Assembly: GCF_046736345.1 (NCBI RefSeq)
Contig: NZ_CP157210.1
Span: 1 to 64,000, forward strand
Direction of reading: 5' to 3'
Length of the DNA stretch: 64,000 nucleotides
Origin: Hyphococcus formosus
GTDB taxonomy: Bacteria > Pseudomonadota > Alphaproteobacteria > Caulobacterales > Parvularculaceae
In this document: positions 1-8,707 of the stretch, piece after piece
Position numbering within the stretch: position 1 is the first letter of the stretch
How the letters are laid out: the number at the start of each line of letters is the position of its first letter
Translations under genes and position numbers: made by a program
Notes under the pieces: model-generated
Told to the model about the DNA's origin: nothing
The model's database searches: none
What the model saw: only the letters and a program-made list of their open reading frames with translations

Positions 1-35
1 GAAGCTGGCGCGTCTACCAATTCCGCCACCTGGGC
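1..35 (-). tRNA. tRNA-Leu, 5' part only (cut by window edge)
   Basis: Read on the minus strand, the first 35 bases give the acceptor 5' strand GCCCAGG, the D-arm typical of leucine tRNAs and the anticodon-stem 5' strand CCAGC followed by TTC. After the two loop thymines the first anticodon base is C, so the anticodon is CAG or CAA; the CCAGC stem resembles CAG-type leucine tRNAs. The rest of the gene lies outside the window. Confidence 0.85.
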
Positions 36-281
36 AGGTGAAGGACGGCTGATGTAGAATTGCGCGCTGGCGATGTCAATTGACGAAAATGGCTCAATCG
101 CGTGGGTAAGCTGTGGAAAACACGCCAAAATATGGAATTGGCGCGGATTTCAGCAAAAATCCCTGAAATCCAGCAAATCGCGTCATTTGGGGTAATTGTC
201 CCGGCCCGAAAATTCGGATAGGTCCAGTCGAAAATTTATGTCGTCCGTGCGAAATTAGGCGGACTTGACGGAGGCTTAGGC

Positions 282-1250
282 GTGACAGGCAAATTGGCGG
301 TCGTTTTTGGTGGATCAGGCTTTCTTGGCCGGAATGTTGTGCGCGAGTTGGCGCGGCGTGGCTGGCGGGTGCGTGTCGCTGTTCGCCGCCCGCATCTGGC
401 GCAATTCCTTCGCCCGATGGGTGCTGTCGGTCAAATTCAATTGAAGCAATGCAATGTCCGCCATAAGGGCTCTGTGGCTGAGGCCCTGCGGGGCGCGGAT
501 GCTGTCGTTAATCTCGTTGGTTTGTTGTACCAATCCGGTAAGCAGCGTTTCGATAGTGTTCAGGCTGCGGGGGCTGCGAATATTGCGCAACTCACTGCCG
601 ACGCCGGCATCGAGAATTTAGTGCAAGTCTCTGCCATTGGCGCGGATGCTCAGAGCGAGAGCTTGTTTGCCAAGAGCAAGGCGGATGCCGAGCAGGCGGT
701 GCTGGCATCGGTTCCAACCGCGACAATAATCCGTCCATCAATCATTTTTGGTGTCGAGGATGAGTTCTTCAATCGATTTGCGACGATGGCGTCATACACG
801 CCTGCGCTACCGCTAATTGGGGGCGGCAAAACCAAGTTCCAACCGGTTTATGTTGATGATGTCGCCGATGCGATTTGTGAAGCCTTGGTTCGCAAGGACG
901 CTGCGGGACGCATCTATGAGGTTGGTGGACCGCGCACCTATACTTTCCGCGAACTGATGGAGCTCATGATCTCGGAGACGATGCAAAAGCGGTTTTTGGT
1001 GCCTGTGCCGTTTCCGATTGCGTCGCTTATGGGCTTGTTTGGCGAAATCGCCGGGGCATTGCCTTTTGTTGAACCGCCTTTAACCCGTGATCAGGTCGAG
1101 CTGTTGAAACAGGATAATGTTGTCAGTGCGGAAGCGGGCGTTGGCACGCTAGCAGACCTCGGGATTGAACCACAAACGGTCGAGTCCATCCTGCCGTCCT
1201 ATATGGTGCGGTATCGTCGGTATGGGCAGTTTGCGGAAAAAGCAGCCTAA
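282..1250 (+). CDS. NDUFA9-like atypical SDR (complex I-associated NAD(P)-binding protein)
   Basis: This 322-residue protein starts with GTG, preceded by GACGGAGG eight bases upstream. The N-terminus carries the Rossmann signature GGSGFLGRNVV (about residues 10-20). It belongs to the extended/atypical SDR family whose mitochondrial member NDUFA9 is a structural, non-catalytic subunit of respiratory complex I; bacterial relatives are common in alphaproteobacteria. The usual YxxxK catalytic pair reads FAKSK (residues 129-133), so the tyrosine is replaced by phenylalanine, which fits a nucleotide-binding structural role rather than an oxidoreductase. No nuo genes are in the window. The 3' end overlaps the convergent galE stop by 4 bases. 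The family is confident; the link to complex I is inferred from homology. Confidence 0.85.
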   Translation: MTGKLAVVFGGSGFLGRNVVRELARRGWRVRVAVRRPHLAQFLRPMGAVGQIQLKQCNVRHKGSVAEALRGADAVVNLVGLLYQSGKQRFDSVQAAGAANIAQLTADAGIENLVQVSAIGADAQSESLFAKSKADAEQAVLASVPTATIIRPSIIFGVEDEFFNRFATMASYTPALPLIGGGKTKFQPVYVDDVADAICEALVRKDAAGRIYEVGGPRTYTFRELMELMISETMQKRFLVPVPFPIASLMGLFGEIAGALPFVEPPLTRDQVELLKQDNVVSAEAGVGTLADLGIEPQTVESILPSYMVRYRRYGQFAEKAA

Positions 1251-2281
1251 GATTTATAGCCGTTCGGGTTTTGGCTTTGCCAGCGCCAATGGTCGGCGCA
1301 CATCTCGTCTATGGTTTTTTCGGCACGCCAGTCGAGCAGATTTTCAGCGCGAGAGGCGTCTGCGTAGATCTCTGCGATGTCGCCATCCCGACGGGGGGTT
1401 ATTTCATATGGAATTTCCCGGTTAGACGCGCGTTTAAACGCAGCAACAGCTTCTAACACCGAATAGCCTCGGCCCGCACCGAGATTGATGTCAGTTGCAC
1501 CAGTTGAACTTTCCTGCGCGAGGAAATCGAGCGCGGCCGCATGGCCTTTGGCAAGGTCGCAGACATGGATGTAATCGCGCACACCGGAACCATCGCGCGT
1601 TGGGTAATCATCTCCGAATACGGATAATTTCTCGCGTTTGCCGACAGCGACTTGCGCCATGAATGGAAAGAGATTGTTGGGAATGCCGTTTGGGTCTTCG
1701 CCAATTCGGCCGGAGGGGTGTGCGCCAACCGGATTGAAGTACCGCAAATTGACGACCCGCCATTCGGGGTCACCCTTCGTGAGGTCCTTCAACATCTCTT
1801 CAATAAAGTATTTAGTACGCCCATAGGGATTGGTCGGCGCGGCATTGCCCGCCTCATTGACTGGATTCGGGTTACCCTCGCCGTAAACGGTAGCGGACGA
1901 TGAGAAGACGATCGTTTTTGCATTTGCGGCTTCGAGCGCTTCAATCATTGTCAGTGCAGAGCCGATATTCACGCGATAATAGCGCGCCGGTTCAGCAACG
2001 GACTCACCAACTGCCTTGAGCCCCGCGAGGTGAATCGCGCCGTCTGGTTTAAATGATGTAACAGCTTTTATGATGTCGTCTTTATGTGCAGGGTCGGCAA
2101 GATCCCGGTGCAGGAGGGTTAGGTCGTTGTCCGAAAGTTCGCGAATTCGTTCTACGGCTTCTGGATGTGCGTTTGAAAAATCATCAATAATAAGGACCTG
2201 GTCGCCTCTCGACATGAGTTCGACACAGACATGGCTTCCGATATATCCCGCGCCTCCGGCGACGACGACTCTTTGGCTCAT
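1247..2281 (-). CDS. galE: UDP-glucose 4-epimerase
   Basis: This 344-residue extended SDR interconverts UDP-glucose and UDP-galactose in the cytoplasm. Visible features are the NAD-binding motif GGAGYIGSH (residues 9-17), the serine cluster FSSSATVYGEG and the catalytic YGRTK with Tyr153 and Lys157. The C-terminal substrate domain contains RDGSGVRDYIHVCDLA, which is characteristic of GalE rather than of generic epimerases. Length matches the family. It is the last gene of a minus-strand group, 7 bases after manC. Together with manC and the AGE protein it supplies sugar nucleotides for envelope polysaccharide. Confidence 0.94.
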   Translation of the reverse strand: MSQRVVVAGGAGYIGSHVCVELMSRGDQVLIIDDFSNAHPEAVERIRELSDNDLTLLHRDLADPAHKDDIIKAVTSFKPDGAIHLAGLKAVGESVAEPARYYRVNIGSALTMIEALEAANAKTIVFSSSATVYGEGNPNPVNEAGNAAPTNPYGRTKYFIEEMLKDLTKGDPEWRVVNLRYFNPVGAHPSGRIGEDPNGIPNNLFPFMAQVAVGKREKLSVFGDDYPTRDGSGVRDYIHVCDLAKGHAAALDFLAQESSTGATDINLGAGRGYSVLEAVAAFKRASNREIPYEITPRRDGDIAEIYADASRAENLLDWRAEKTIDEMCADHWRWQSQNPNGYKS

Positions 2282-2288
2282 ATGAAAC

Positions 2289-3335
2289 TCACAACAGGTC
2301 TTCGCGGCCGCGCCGCTTTAATTCGTCTACGATTTTTCGCACATCTTGGGCCGAGTCCTTTCGCGCAACCAAGACGGCATCACCCGTAGCAACGATAATC
2401 AAATCTTCGACGCCAACAGCGCTGATCATCGGGCCATCGGATCGAATGGTCAAATTTTGGCAATCGGCAACCACGTGGTCACCGTCTTCGCTATTTGCTT
2501 CGCTCCAGCTACCGATGTCGCTCCAACCAATATCGACAGGCGCGATGATGGCTGCTTTGTCGGTTTTCTCCATAATCGCATAATCGACGGAATCGCTAGG
2601 GCATTGCGAAAAGATAGTATTGTCTAGAATTTTCGCGGTGCCGATTGTTCCGCATTTTTCGAGCGATTGTTTAGCGGCCTTTGATATTTCACCGGCGTGA
2701 TGATCAAGTTCCGTCAGCATCGCATCTGCATGGAACAAAAACAAACCCGCATTCCAGTAAAAGCCGCCCTTGGCGATATAGGTTTCTGCGGTTTTTCGGT
2801 CGGGTTTTTCTTTGAATGCCGCAACCTCAAACACATTCTTGCAATAATCATCCCCAGACTGAATATATCCATAACCCGTGTGAGGATGTGTCGGTTTGAT
2901 CCCGAAGGTTACGATACGTCCGTTCGACGCGGCAATGGCCCCATCTTTTATTGCTGAATGGAAGGAGGCAGTGTCTTCAATGTGGTGATCAGCAGGTGCC
3001 AAGAGTGCAAGCGCATCGGGATTTTCCGACGCAGTCCACGCCGCGGCGACAGCAGCAACAGCCGCCGTGTTTCTGGGGCAGGGCTCTAGGATAATATCGG
3101 CCGCTTTGACGCCGATCTGGGCTAATTGCTTTTCGACCAATGCTGCGTGATCTTTGCCCGCAATGATGAGGGGTGAAGAAAAAAGATCAGCGTCACCAGA
3201 CAGGCGAAGGACAGTATCCTGAAAAAGAGAATGATCTGAAACCAGATTCAAAAACTGTTTGGGATGGCTACGACGCGAAAGCGGCCAAAGCCGCGTTCCC
3301 GATCCACCGGACATAATCACAGGTTGAATCTTCAC
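2289..3335 (-). CDS. manC: mannose-1-phosphate guanylyltransferase, single-domain type
   Basis: The protein makes GDP-mannose from mannose-1-phosphate and GTP. The N-terminal signature GGSGTRLWPLSRR lies at residues 10-22 and is followed by PKQFL. Further family motifs are FYWNAGLFLF and the PSDSVDYAIMEKT segment. At 348 residues it holds the nucleotidyltransferase and left-handed helix parts but lacks the C-terminal cupin phosphomannose isomerase domain of bifunctional ManC/AlgA proteins. Its start overlaps the stop of the upstream AGE-family gene by 4 bases, so the two are translationally coupled. That gene may supply the missing isomerase step. Confidence 0.93.
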   Translation of the reverse strand: MKIQPVIMSGGSGTRLWPLSRRSHPKQFLNLVSDHSLFQDTVLRLSGDADLFSSPLIIAGKDHAALVEKQLAQIGVKAADIILEPCPRNTAAVAAVAAAWTASENPDALALLAPADHHIEDTASFHSAIKDGAIAASNGRIVTFGIKPTHPHTGYGYIQSGDDYCKNVFEVAAFKEKPDRKTAETYIAKGGFYWNAGLFLFHADAMLTELDHHAGEISKAAKQSLEKCGTIGTAKILDNTIFSQCPSDSVDYAIMEKTDKAAIIAPVDIGWSDIGSWSEANSEDGDHVVADCQNLTIRSDGPMISAVGVEDLIIVATGDAVLVARKDSAQDVRKIVDELKRRGREDLL

Positions 3336-4495
3336 GGCGTCGTCCCCTTTGTTCGGTAGTCATCAACGGCTATAACAGCTTCGATTATATGGTATAAAAT
3401 GCTCGCCGGTACATCTTTAGAAATTGGTTTTCCTGCAGCATCGAATTCGTCGTTCCACAGGCCGGTTTTATCAACATCAAAATAGGTATCGAAAAAGCCG
3501 TCGATGATTTTTGCAGCACGATCTTCTGCCTTCTCATCACCGTTTCCGCCCATAATCAGCGATGCACGCAGAAACTCGGTTTGCGGCCATAGGCGCTTGG
3601 CGCTGTGTTCGTCCGGCGCATCTATTTTTGATTTGTTATCGACGAATTGGAAAAAGTTTGAATCGCACCCAATTTCTATTGCCGCTTCATAAAGCGCGGT
3701 GCTTAATTCTGTGTTGTTTGTGCCGCGGCATTTATCATATGCAGACAATAAAGACACCCATTCCAGCATATGTCCCGGCTCGATAATTTCGGCGGCCTCG
3801 ACTAGTCGCCACTCATTATCAAAGAATTCTCTGATGACATGGTGATCATTGTCATAAAACCGTGTACGGAACAGGTTGTAGACTTTATCCGCATATTCCA
3901 AATATCGTTCGTCATGCGTCGCGTTGAACAAAGCCGTGAAAGCTTCGAATAAATGCATGTGCGGATTTTGCCGCCGCGGAAGCTCAAATTGACAGCTTTC
4001 TAACCAACCGCCATCCGCACTACCTAATTCTGCGTCCATGAAGTTTATGGTGTTGTCCGCAAGTTCCTTTGCTTGAGCGTCCTTCGTGGCCTGGTATCGC
4101 GACGCACAGGCGAGCAGCAAAAATGCCTGATCATATAGATCGCGGTGGTCATCAATGATGGTGCCGTCATCAGCGATTAGGTGGAGGCATCCGCGCTTCG
4201 CCATATCGGGGCAGGCTTTATCGACAAAATAGGAAAAACCTTTGGCGGCGAGATCCTCAGCGCCATCACCCCAATTCCGTAGAGCGGCTTGGGTAAAGCT
4301 GTGTATTTGCCTTGCTTGTGTGCGGACCCGGCGTGGTCGGTTCGTGATCGGGCTTCCGTCGAAATTGAGTGCTTCGTAAAATCCGCCATCATGGTCATTA
4401 TAGCCGTTTTGTATCCAAAGCGGCAGGACATCGGTGCAGAACCAAGTCAGGAGTCTTTGCGTTGATTGTTCAAGCGACTTCATTCTGGCCTGCAT
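3332..4495 (-). CDS. AGE-family epimerase/isomerase, probable mannose-6-phosphate isomerase
   Basis: This 387-residue protein belongs to the N-acylglucosamine 2-epimerase ((alpha/alpha)6-barrel) superfamily. Family segments include HDGGFYEAL near the N-terminus, RQIHSFTQAA, DLYDQAFLLLA, PHMHLFEAF and EPGHMLEWVSLL, with the conserved histidines of the barrel. It is coupled (4-base overlap) to single-domain manC. In several alphaproteobacteria AGE proteins adjacent or fused to GDP-mannose pyrophosphorylase are annotated as mannose-6-phosphate isomerases. That role is inferred here from context; a GlcNAc/ManNAc 2-epimerase is the alternative. The longest start (ATG 4495) is used; an in-frame ATG 12 bases later is possible. 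Confidence 0.85.
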   Translation of the reverse strand: MQARMKSLEQSTQRLLTWFCTDVLPLWIQNGYNDHDGGFYEALNFDGSPITNRPRRVRTQARQIHSFTQAALRNWGDGAEDLAAKGFSYFVDKACPDMAKRGCLHLIADDGTIIDDHRDLYDQAFLLLACASRYQATKDAQAKELADNTINFMDAELGSADGGWLESCQFELPRRQNPHMHLFEAFTALFNATHDERYLEYADKVYNLFRTRFYDNDHHVIREFFDNEWRLVEAAEIIEPGHMLEWVSLLSAYDKCRGTNNTELSTALYEAAIEIGCDSNFFQFVDNKSKIDAPDEHSAKRLWPQTEFLRASLIMGGNGDEKAEDRAAKIIDGFFDTYFDVDKTGLWNDEFDAAGKPISKDVPASILYHIIEAVIAVDDYRTKGTTP

Positions 4496-4583
4496 TTTTC
4501 TAACGGCAAACTTTATCGAAACGGTATGACAGGGTTCTAATCGCTTAGCATCATAAAGACAAAGTTACGGTTTCATTATTGTC

Positions 4584-6410
4584 TTATTCGACCGTCACCG
4601 ATTTTGCGAGGTTTCGCGGCTGATCGACATCAGTTCCCTTTGTGGATGCGGTAAAATAGGCGAGCAACTGAATCGGAACCGCATAGACGATGGGCGATAG
4701 CAATGGGTGGCTTTTAGGCGTTTCGATAGTTGCCCATGTTTTCTCACCGGCCCGGGCAATCCCGTCCTTGCAGGAGATTAGAAGCGCCTTGCCGTCTCGG
4801 GCCATGACTTCCTGCATATTCGAGACGGTTTTCTCGAAATGCGCATCGACTGGCGCGATGACAGCGATAGGCAGGTTTTCATCGATCAACGCAATCGGCC
4901 CATGCTTCAATTCACCTGAGGCGTAGCCCTCCGCGTGGAGATAGGAGATCTCTTTTAATTTCAACGCACCTTCCAAAGCCATCGGATAGGAGACACCGCG
5001 ACCAATGTAGAAAATGCCCGTAGCTTTTGCGATATCGCGCGCGATCGTTTCAATCTTGTCGCTTTGCTTGAGCGCCTCTGCGACGAGACGGGGAATCTCC
5101 AAAAGGCCGGAGACCAGTTCGGATTCTTCCTCGGCCGAGAGTGTTCCGCGCTGACGCCCAGCGGCGATGGCGATACAAGCAAGGGCAGCGAGCTGGCAGG
5201 TGAATGCCTTGGTTGAGGCGACGCCAATTTCCGGTCCTGCAGCCATCGGGAAAACGATGTCGGACTCTCTGGCGATAGAGGATTCGGGAACGTTGACGAC
5301 GGACGCGATTTGTTGCCCGTTTTTGCGTGCCTCGCGTAAGGCAGAAAGGGTGTCGGCGGTTTCGCCAGATTGCGTAATGAATAAAGCCCCGCCATCCTTA
5401 GTCCACGGAACATCCCGATAACGAAGTTCAGAGGCGACATCGATTTCAATTGGCAGACGCGCCCAACGTTCAAACCAATATTTTGCCACTAATCCCGCAT
5501 AATAGGCGGTACCGCATGCGGAAATCGTCAACCGGTCGAGTTTGGCGAAATCGAACGCGCCATTCGGCAAGTTGATGGTCTTTGATGTGCCGTCGATATA
5601 GCGCGAAATTGTATGGGCGATGACTTCCGGCTGCTCGTGAATTTCTTTGGCCATGAAATGACGGTGGCCATCTTTATCGACCAGACCTTGCGAGGCAGAA
5701 GAAACCGTTTCAGGTCTTGAAACCGGATTTCCCGCTTCGTCGAATATCTTTAATTTTTCGCGCTTGATAACGGCCCAGTCACCCTCTTCGAGATAGATGA
5801 TGCGGTTCGTGAAAGGCGCAAGGGAGTAGGCGTCAGAGCCGAGATACATCTCGCCATCGCCGCGACCGATCGCAAGCGGGCTGCCTTTTCGGCCGCAGAT
5901 CATTAGGTCATCTTCGCCGGAAAATATCGCCGCAAAGGCAAATGCGCCCCGCATTCGTTCGATTGCCTTGCGGAAGGCTTCGACCGGGGTGCAATTCTCC
6001 GTCTCCAAATAATGCGTGATTAGCTGTGGGCAGACCTCGGCGTCGGTGACGGATTCAAAAACGACGCCCTTGGCTTCCAGCTCTTGCCGCAACTCGGCAT
6101 AGTTTTCGATGATGCCATTATGTACGACCGCCACACGGTGGGTCGCATGCGGGTGCGCATTCGTTTCATTGGGCGCACCGTGCGTGGCCCAACGGGTATG
6201 GCCAATGCCGCCGGTGCCTTTGAGCGGAGAATCGGACAATGCAGTTTCAAGATTGGTGAGCTTGCCCGGCGCGCGACGGCGATCAAGCGTGCCGTCGGAT
6301 ATGGTCGCTATTCCGGCCGAATCATAGCCGCGATATTCCAGCCGTTTTAGACCGGTTAGAATTTGCGGGGCTGCTTCGGAAGAGCCGAGAACACCAATAA
6401 TACCGCACAT
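4584..6410 (-). CDS. glmS: glutamine--fructose-6-phosphate aminotransferase (isomerizing)
   Basis: GlmS commits fructose-6-phosphate to amino sugars (glucosamine-6-phosphate) for peptidoglycan and lipopolysaccharide. The 608-residue length is standard. Met1 is followed directly by Cys (CGIIGVLG), the nucleophile of the N-terminal glutaminase domain after methionine removal. Then come GHTRWATHG and HNGIIENY. Two SIS sugar-isomerase domains follow, with SACGTAYYAG and ITQSGETADT. The C-terminus DQPRNLAKSVTVE is the conserved family ending. It sits 88 bases upstream of the AGE-manC pair on the same strand, forming a nucleotide-sugar supply block. The start is fixed by the Cys-dependent N-terminus. 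Confidence 0.97.
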   Translation of the reverse strand: MCGIIGVLGSSEAAPQILTGLKRLEYRGYDSAGIATISDGTLDRRRAPGKLTNLETALSDSPLKGTGGIGHTRWATHGAPNETNAHPHATHRVAVVHNGIIENYAELRQELEAKGVVFESVTDAEVCPQLITHYLETENCTPVEAFRKAIERMRGAFAFAAIFSGEDDLMICGRKGSPLAIGRGDGEMYLGSDAYSLAPFTNRIIYLEEGDWAVIKREKLKIFDEAGNPVSRPETVSSASQGLVDKDGHRHFMAKEIHEQPEVIAHTISRYIDGTSKTINLPNGAFDFAKLDRLTISACGTAYYAGLVAKYWFERWARLPIEIDVASELRYRDVPWTKDGGALFITQSGETADTLSALREARKNGQQIASVVNVPESSIARESDIVFPMAAGPEIGVASTKAFTCQLAALACIAIAAGRQRGTLSAEEESELVSGLLEIPRLVAEALKQSDKIETIARDIAKATGIFYIGRGVSYPMALEGALKLKEISYLHAEGYASGELKHGPIALIDENLPIAVIAPVDAHFEKTVSNMQEVMARDGKALLISCKDGIARAGEKTWATIETPKSHPLLSPIVYAVPIQLLAYFTASTKGTDVDQPRNLAKSVTVE

Positions 6411-6532
6411 AAATCCTTTTTCTCCTGTCCAATCGCCCTTGCAAACATCGTTAGCGGACCGGATGGTCCATTTTAAAGCAAAAATCTGGCCGAATTGCGC
6501 GATTATTTTCCGATATTTTCCCGTCTGTCCGT

Positions 6533-6558
6533 TTGTTAAGGCTGGTTTCGCCTATAGT
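6533..6558 (+). promoter_or_regulatory. possible sigma70-type promoter for the protease/7TM/ATP-grasp operon
   Basis: A near-consensus -10 element TATAGT lies at 6553-6558, about 90 bases upstream of the first operon gene. TTGTTA at 6533-6538 resembles a -35 box, but the spacer is only 14 bases, so the -35 may instead be slightly further upstream or degenerate. The intergenic region 6411-6645 is divergent between glmS and this operon, so it must hold promoters in both directions. Confidence 0.3.
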
Positions 6559-6645
6559 ACAGTCAGAGGTTGTTTACTTTACAACCCGCTTTGATATTGG
6601 ATCGCCCGCTGAGCCGATGAATGCTAACCTGAGGAGTAGGTTTAA

Positions 6646-7170
6646 ATGCTTAATAGCCGTTCAATTATCGGGACAATTGCTGCGATTTTGGCATGTTGCT
6701 CCCCGGCAATCGCCGAGGAAGAGGCCCGTGGTGAACCGGTAGTTCTGGGTTACATCGAAAATGTTGCTGTTGGTAATCTTGGCCTTGCCATGAAAGGCAA
6801 GCTGGATTCGGGCGCGGATACGAGCTCGGTTCACGCCTATAACGTCAAAGTCTATAAGCGCGGCGAGCGGGATAACTGGGTCCGGTTTCGTTTGGTGGGC
6901 AAGGATGGTCGCGCCATTCGCTACGACCAGAATGTAATTCGGTTCGCCAACATCAAGACGAAAACAGGTGGGGTCATCAGGCGGCCCGTAATTCACTTGC
7001 CGCTATGCGTTGGCGGGCGATGGGGCCGGGCCGAAATCAATCTCGCTGATCGCGGCGAATTCGAATATGAGATTCTTATCGGCAGGGAGTTTTTGGCCAA
7101 TCGTGTTTTGATCGACTCCAGTCGGACATTCATGGCGGAGCAGGAGTGCGAAAGACCGAATGAAGACTAG
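6646..7170 (+). CDS. exported retropepsin-like aspartic protease (PF05618 'ATP-dependent zinc protease' family)
   Basis: This 174-residue protein has an N-terminal signal peptide (hydrophobic core at about residues 8-20, ending near SPAIAEE), so it should act in the periplasm. The core LDSGADTSSVHA (from about residue 49) carries the DSG(A) active-site signature of retroviral-type aspartic proteases, and EILIGREFL near the C-terminus matches the family's second conserved motif. The old Pfam name 'zinc protease' is a misnomer. AGGAG about 10 bases upstream supports ATG 6646. It overlaps the next gene by 11 bases. The same three families occur together in many proteobacteria, but substrate and purpose are not established here. 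Confidence 0.82.
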   Translation: MLNSRSIIGTIAAILACCSPAIAEEEARGEPVVLGYIENVAVGNLGLAMKGKLDSGADTSSVHAYNVKVYKRGERDNWVRFRLVGKDGRAIRYDQNVIRFANIKTKTGGVIRRPVIHLPLCVGGRWGRAEINLADRGEFEYEILIGREFLANRVLIDSSRTFMAEQECERPNED

Positions 7171-8707
7171 TCTTCGCCATGCGTCCCTATTGGCCATCGC
7201 GCTTATCGCAATTGGCTTGGGGATCTTTTTTATAAAGGCGATTGCCCTTTCTTATCCGTTGGTACCCGGCGCACGCGCAACGCTTTGGGACTTCGAGATC
7301 TACATCGAATTTGAAGGACAAAACCAACCGGCCCGAATTGAGAGTTATATTCCGGCCTCGGACGTTGAACGAACGTTTCCGCAAGAAGAATTCTACAATG
7401 GTTCATTTGGCCTGAGCCTCACAGGTGAGGCGGCGACGCGAAACAGAAAAGCCGTCTGGACCTATCGCTATCCCGCCAATCGCAAGGTTTTGCGCTATGC
7501 GGCGCAGACCTTGGGGGAAACGCAATCAACACCATTGCCGGTCTGGTTTCGCGAGTCGCCAACAAGCGCGCTGCCCTATGAGGCCGATAGCGTTAAACGT
7601 CAGGCGTTCATTGTCTGGTCCGGAAATTTACGCCAGCGCTCCGCCGATGATCGGTCATTTGCAGATCTTGCGATCAAAGAAACATTCGATAATCGCGCCA
7701 ATAGCGAACAATATGCGGATGAGATTGAAGCCCTATTGGATAACAATGGGGGAACGCTGGGCCGATTGCAACTTGCTCGGCAGCTATTGCAATCTCAGGG
7801 CATTCCGGCGCGCATAGCGGGCGGTGTCTATCTTGCCGAAGCGCGTCGCCGGGTCGAGACCCATCGGTGGCTGGAATATCATATCGATGGAGAAGATTTT
7901 CGATATTTCCCCGATGGAAATCCCGACCGCTTTTTCACAATTTGGTATGGCGATAATCCGCTTGTGGCGGCACGCGGCGTCGAGAATTTAGATGTTCAAA
8001 TCGCCTTGCGGTCACGTGATGCAGAAGCGAGTTCCATCGCGAGAAATGCACCGGGCCGGTTAGGCGAAATGGGCCGGGCGATCGGTTTCAATAGCCTGCC
8101 TTTAACAACACAACTCGTGTACGAAGTATTGCTGACGATCCCCGTCGGGATCACAATTCTCGTATTTCTGCGGCAATTTATTGGCTTTAAAACGCTGGGC
8201 ACCTTCATGCCGGTGTTGATCGGGATCGCCTTTCGCGAGACGGCCCTTTTAAACGGGATATTGCTATTCACGCTTTTAATTGTGTTGGGGCTTAGCTTGC
8301 GGTTTTATCTGGAGCGATTGCATTTACTCCTTGTGCCCAGATTGGCGGTGGTCCTGATCTTCATTGTCATGGCCATGGCCGGCATCACCCTTTTGATGAC
8401 CGGTGCCAATCAGGCAATTGGCCTTTCGATTTCGCTATTCCCAATGGTCATTTTGACAATGACGATCGAACGTATGTCGATTGTTTGGGAAGAGAGTTCC
8501 GCAGGGGAGGCGATCAAACAGGGGATGGGAAGCTTGGCGGTGGCGTCGATCACCTATCTCGCCATGAGCAATGATCAGGTCGAATATCTAATGTATCAAT
8601 TCCCGGAATTGCTGCTGGTTCTTATGGGGCTATGCGTGATGATGGGACGTTATACCGGCCTGCGTCTGTCTGAGCTTTGGCGTTTCCGCGCGCTTGTAGG
8701 TTCCTGA
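7160..8707 (+). CDS. inactive transglutaminase-like domain fused to a seven-helix membrane domain
   Basis: This 515-residue protein has one N-terminal membrane helix (about residues 8-30), a periplasmic region with a transglutaminase-like fold (about 170-265) and a C-terminal block of about seven helices (from about residue 315). The transglutaminase-like segment GTLGRLQLARQLL has no cysteine where active transglutaminases carry their nucleophile, while THRWLEYHIDG keeps the region of the catalytic His. This architecture matches the Pfam pair 'inactive transglutaminase fused to 7 transmembrane helices'. The gene starts inside the protease gene (ATG 7160) and ends at TGATG, shared with the next start, so all three products should be made together. 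A receptor or scaffold role is inferred. Confidence 0.82.
   Translation: MKTSLRHASLLAIALIAIGLGIFFIKAIALSYPLVPGARATLWDFEIYIEFEGQNQPARIESYIPASDVERTFPQEEFYNGSFGLSLTGEAATRNRKAVWTYRYPANRKVLRYAAQTLGETQSTPLPVWFRESPTSALPYEADSVKRQAFIVWSGNLRQRSADDRSFADLAIKETFDNRANSEQYADEIEALLDNNGGTLGRLQLARQLLQSQGIPARIAGGVYLAEARRRVETHRWLEYHIDGEDFRYFPDGNPDRFFTIWYGDNPLVAARGVENLDVQIALRSRDAEASSIARNAPGRLGEMGRAIGFNSLPLTTQLVYEVLLTIPVGITILVFLRQFIGFKTLGTFMPVLIGIAFRETALLNGILLFTLLIVLGLSLRFYLERLHLLLVPRLAVVLIFIVMAMAGITLLMTGANQAIGLSISLFPMVILTMTIERMSIVWEESSAGEAIKQGMGSLAVASITYLAMSNDQVEYLMYQFPELLLVLMGLCVMMGRYTGLRLSELWRFRALVGS

Noticed and set aside
4961..5473. 170-codon open frame in another minus-strand frame within glmS
   Set aside because: It overlaps the SIS domains of glmS out of frame and shows no protein-like pattern.
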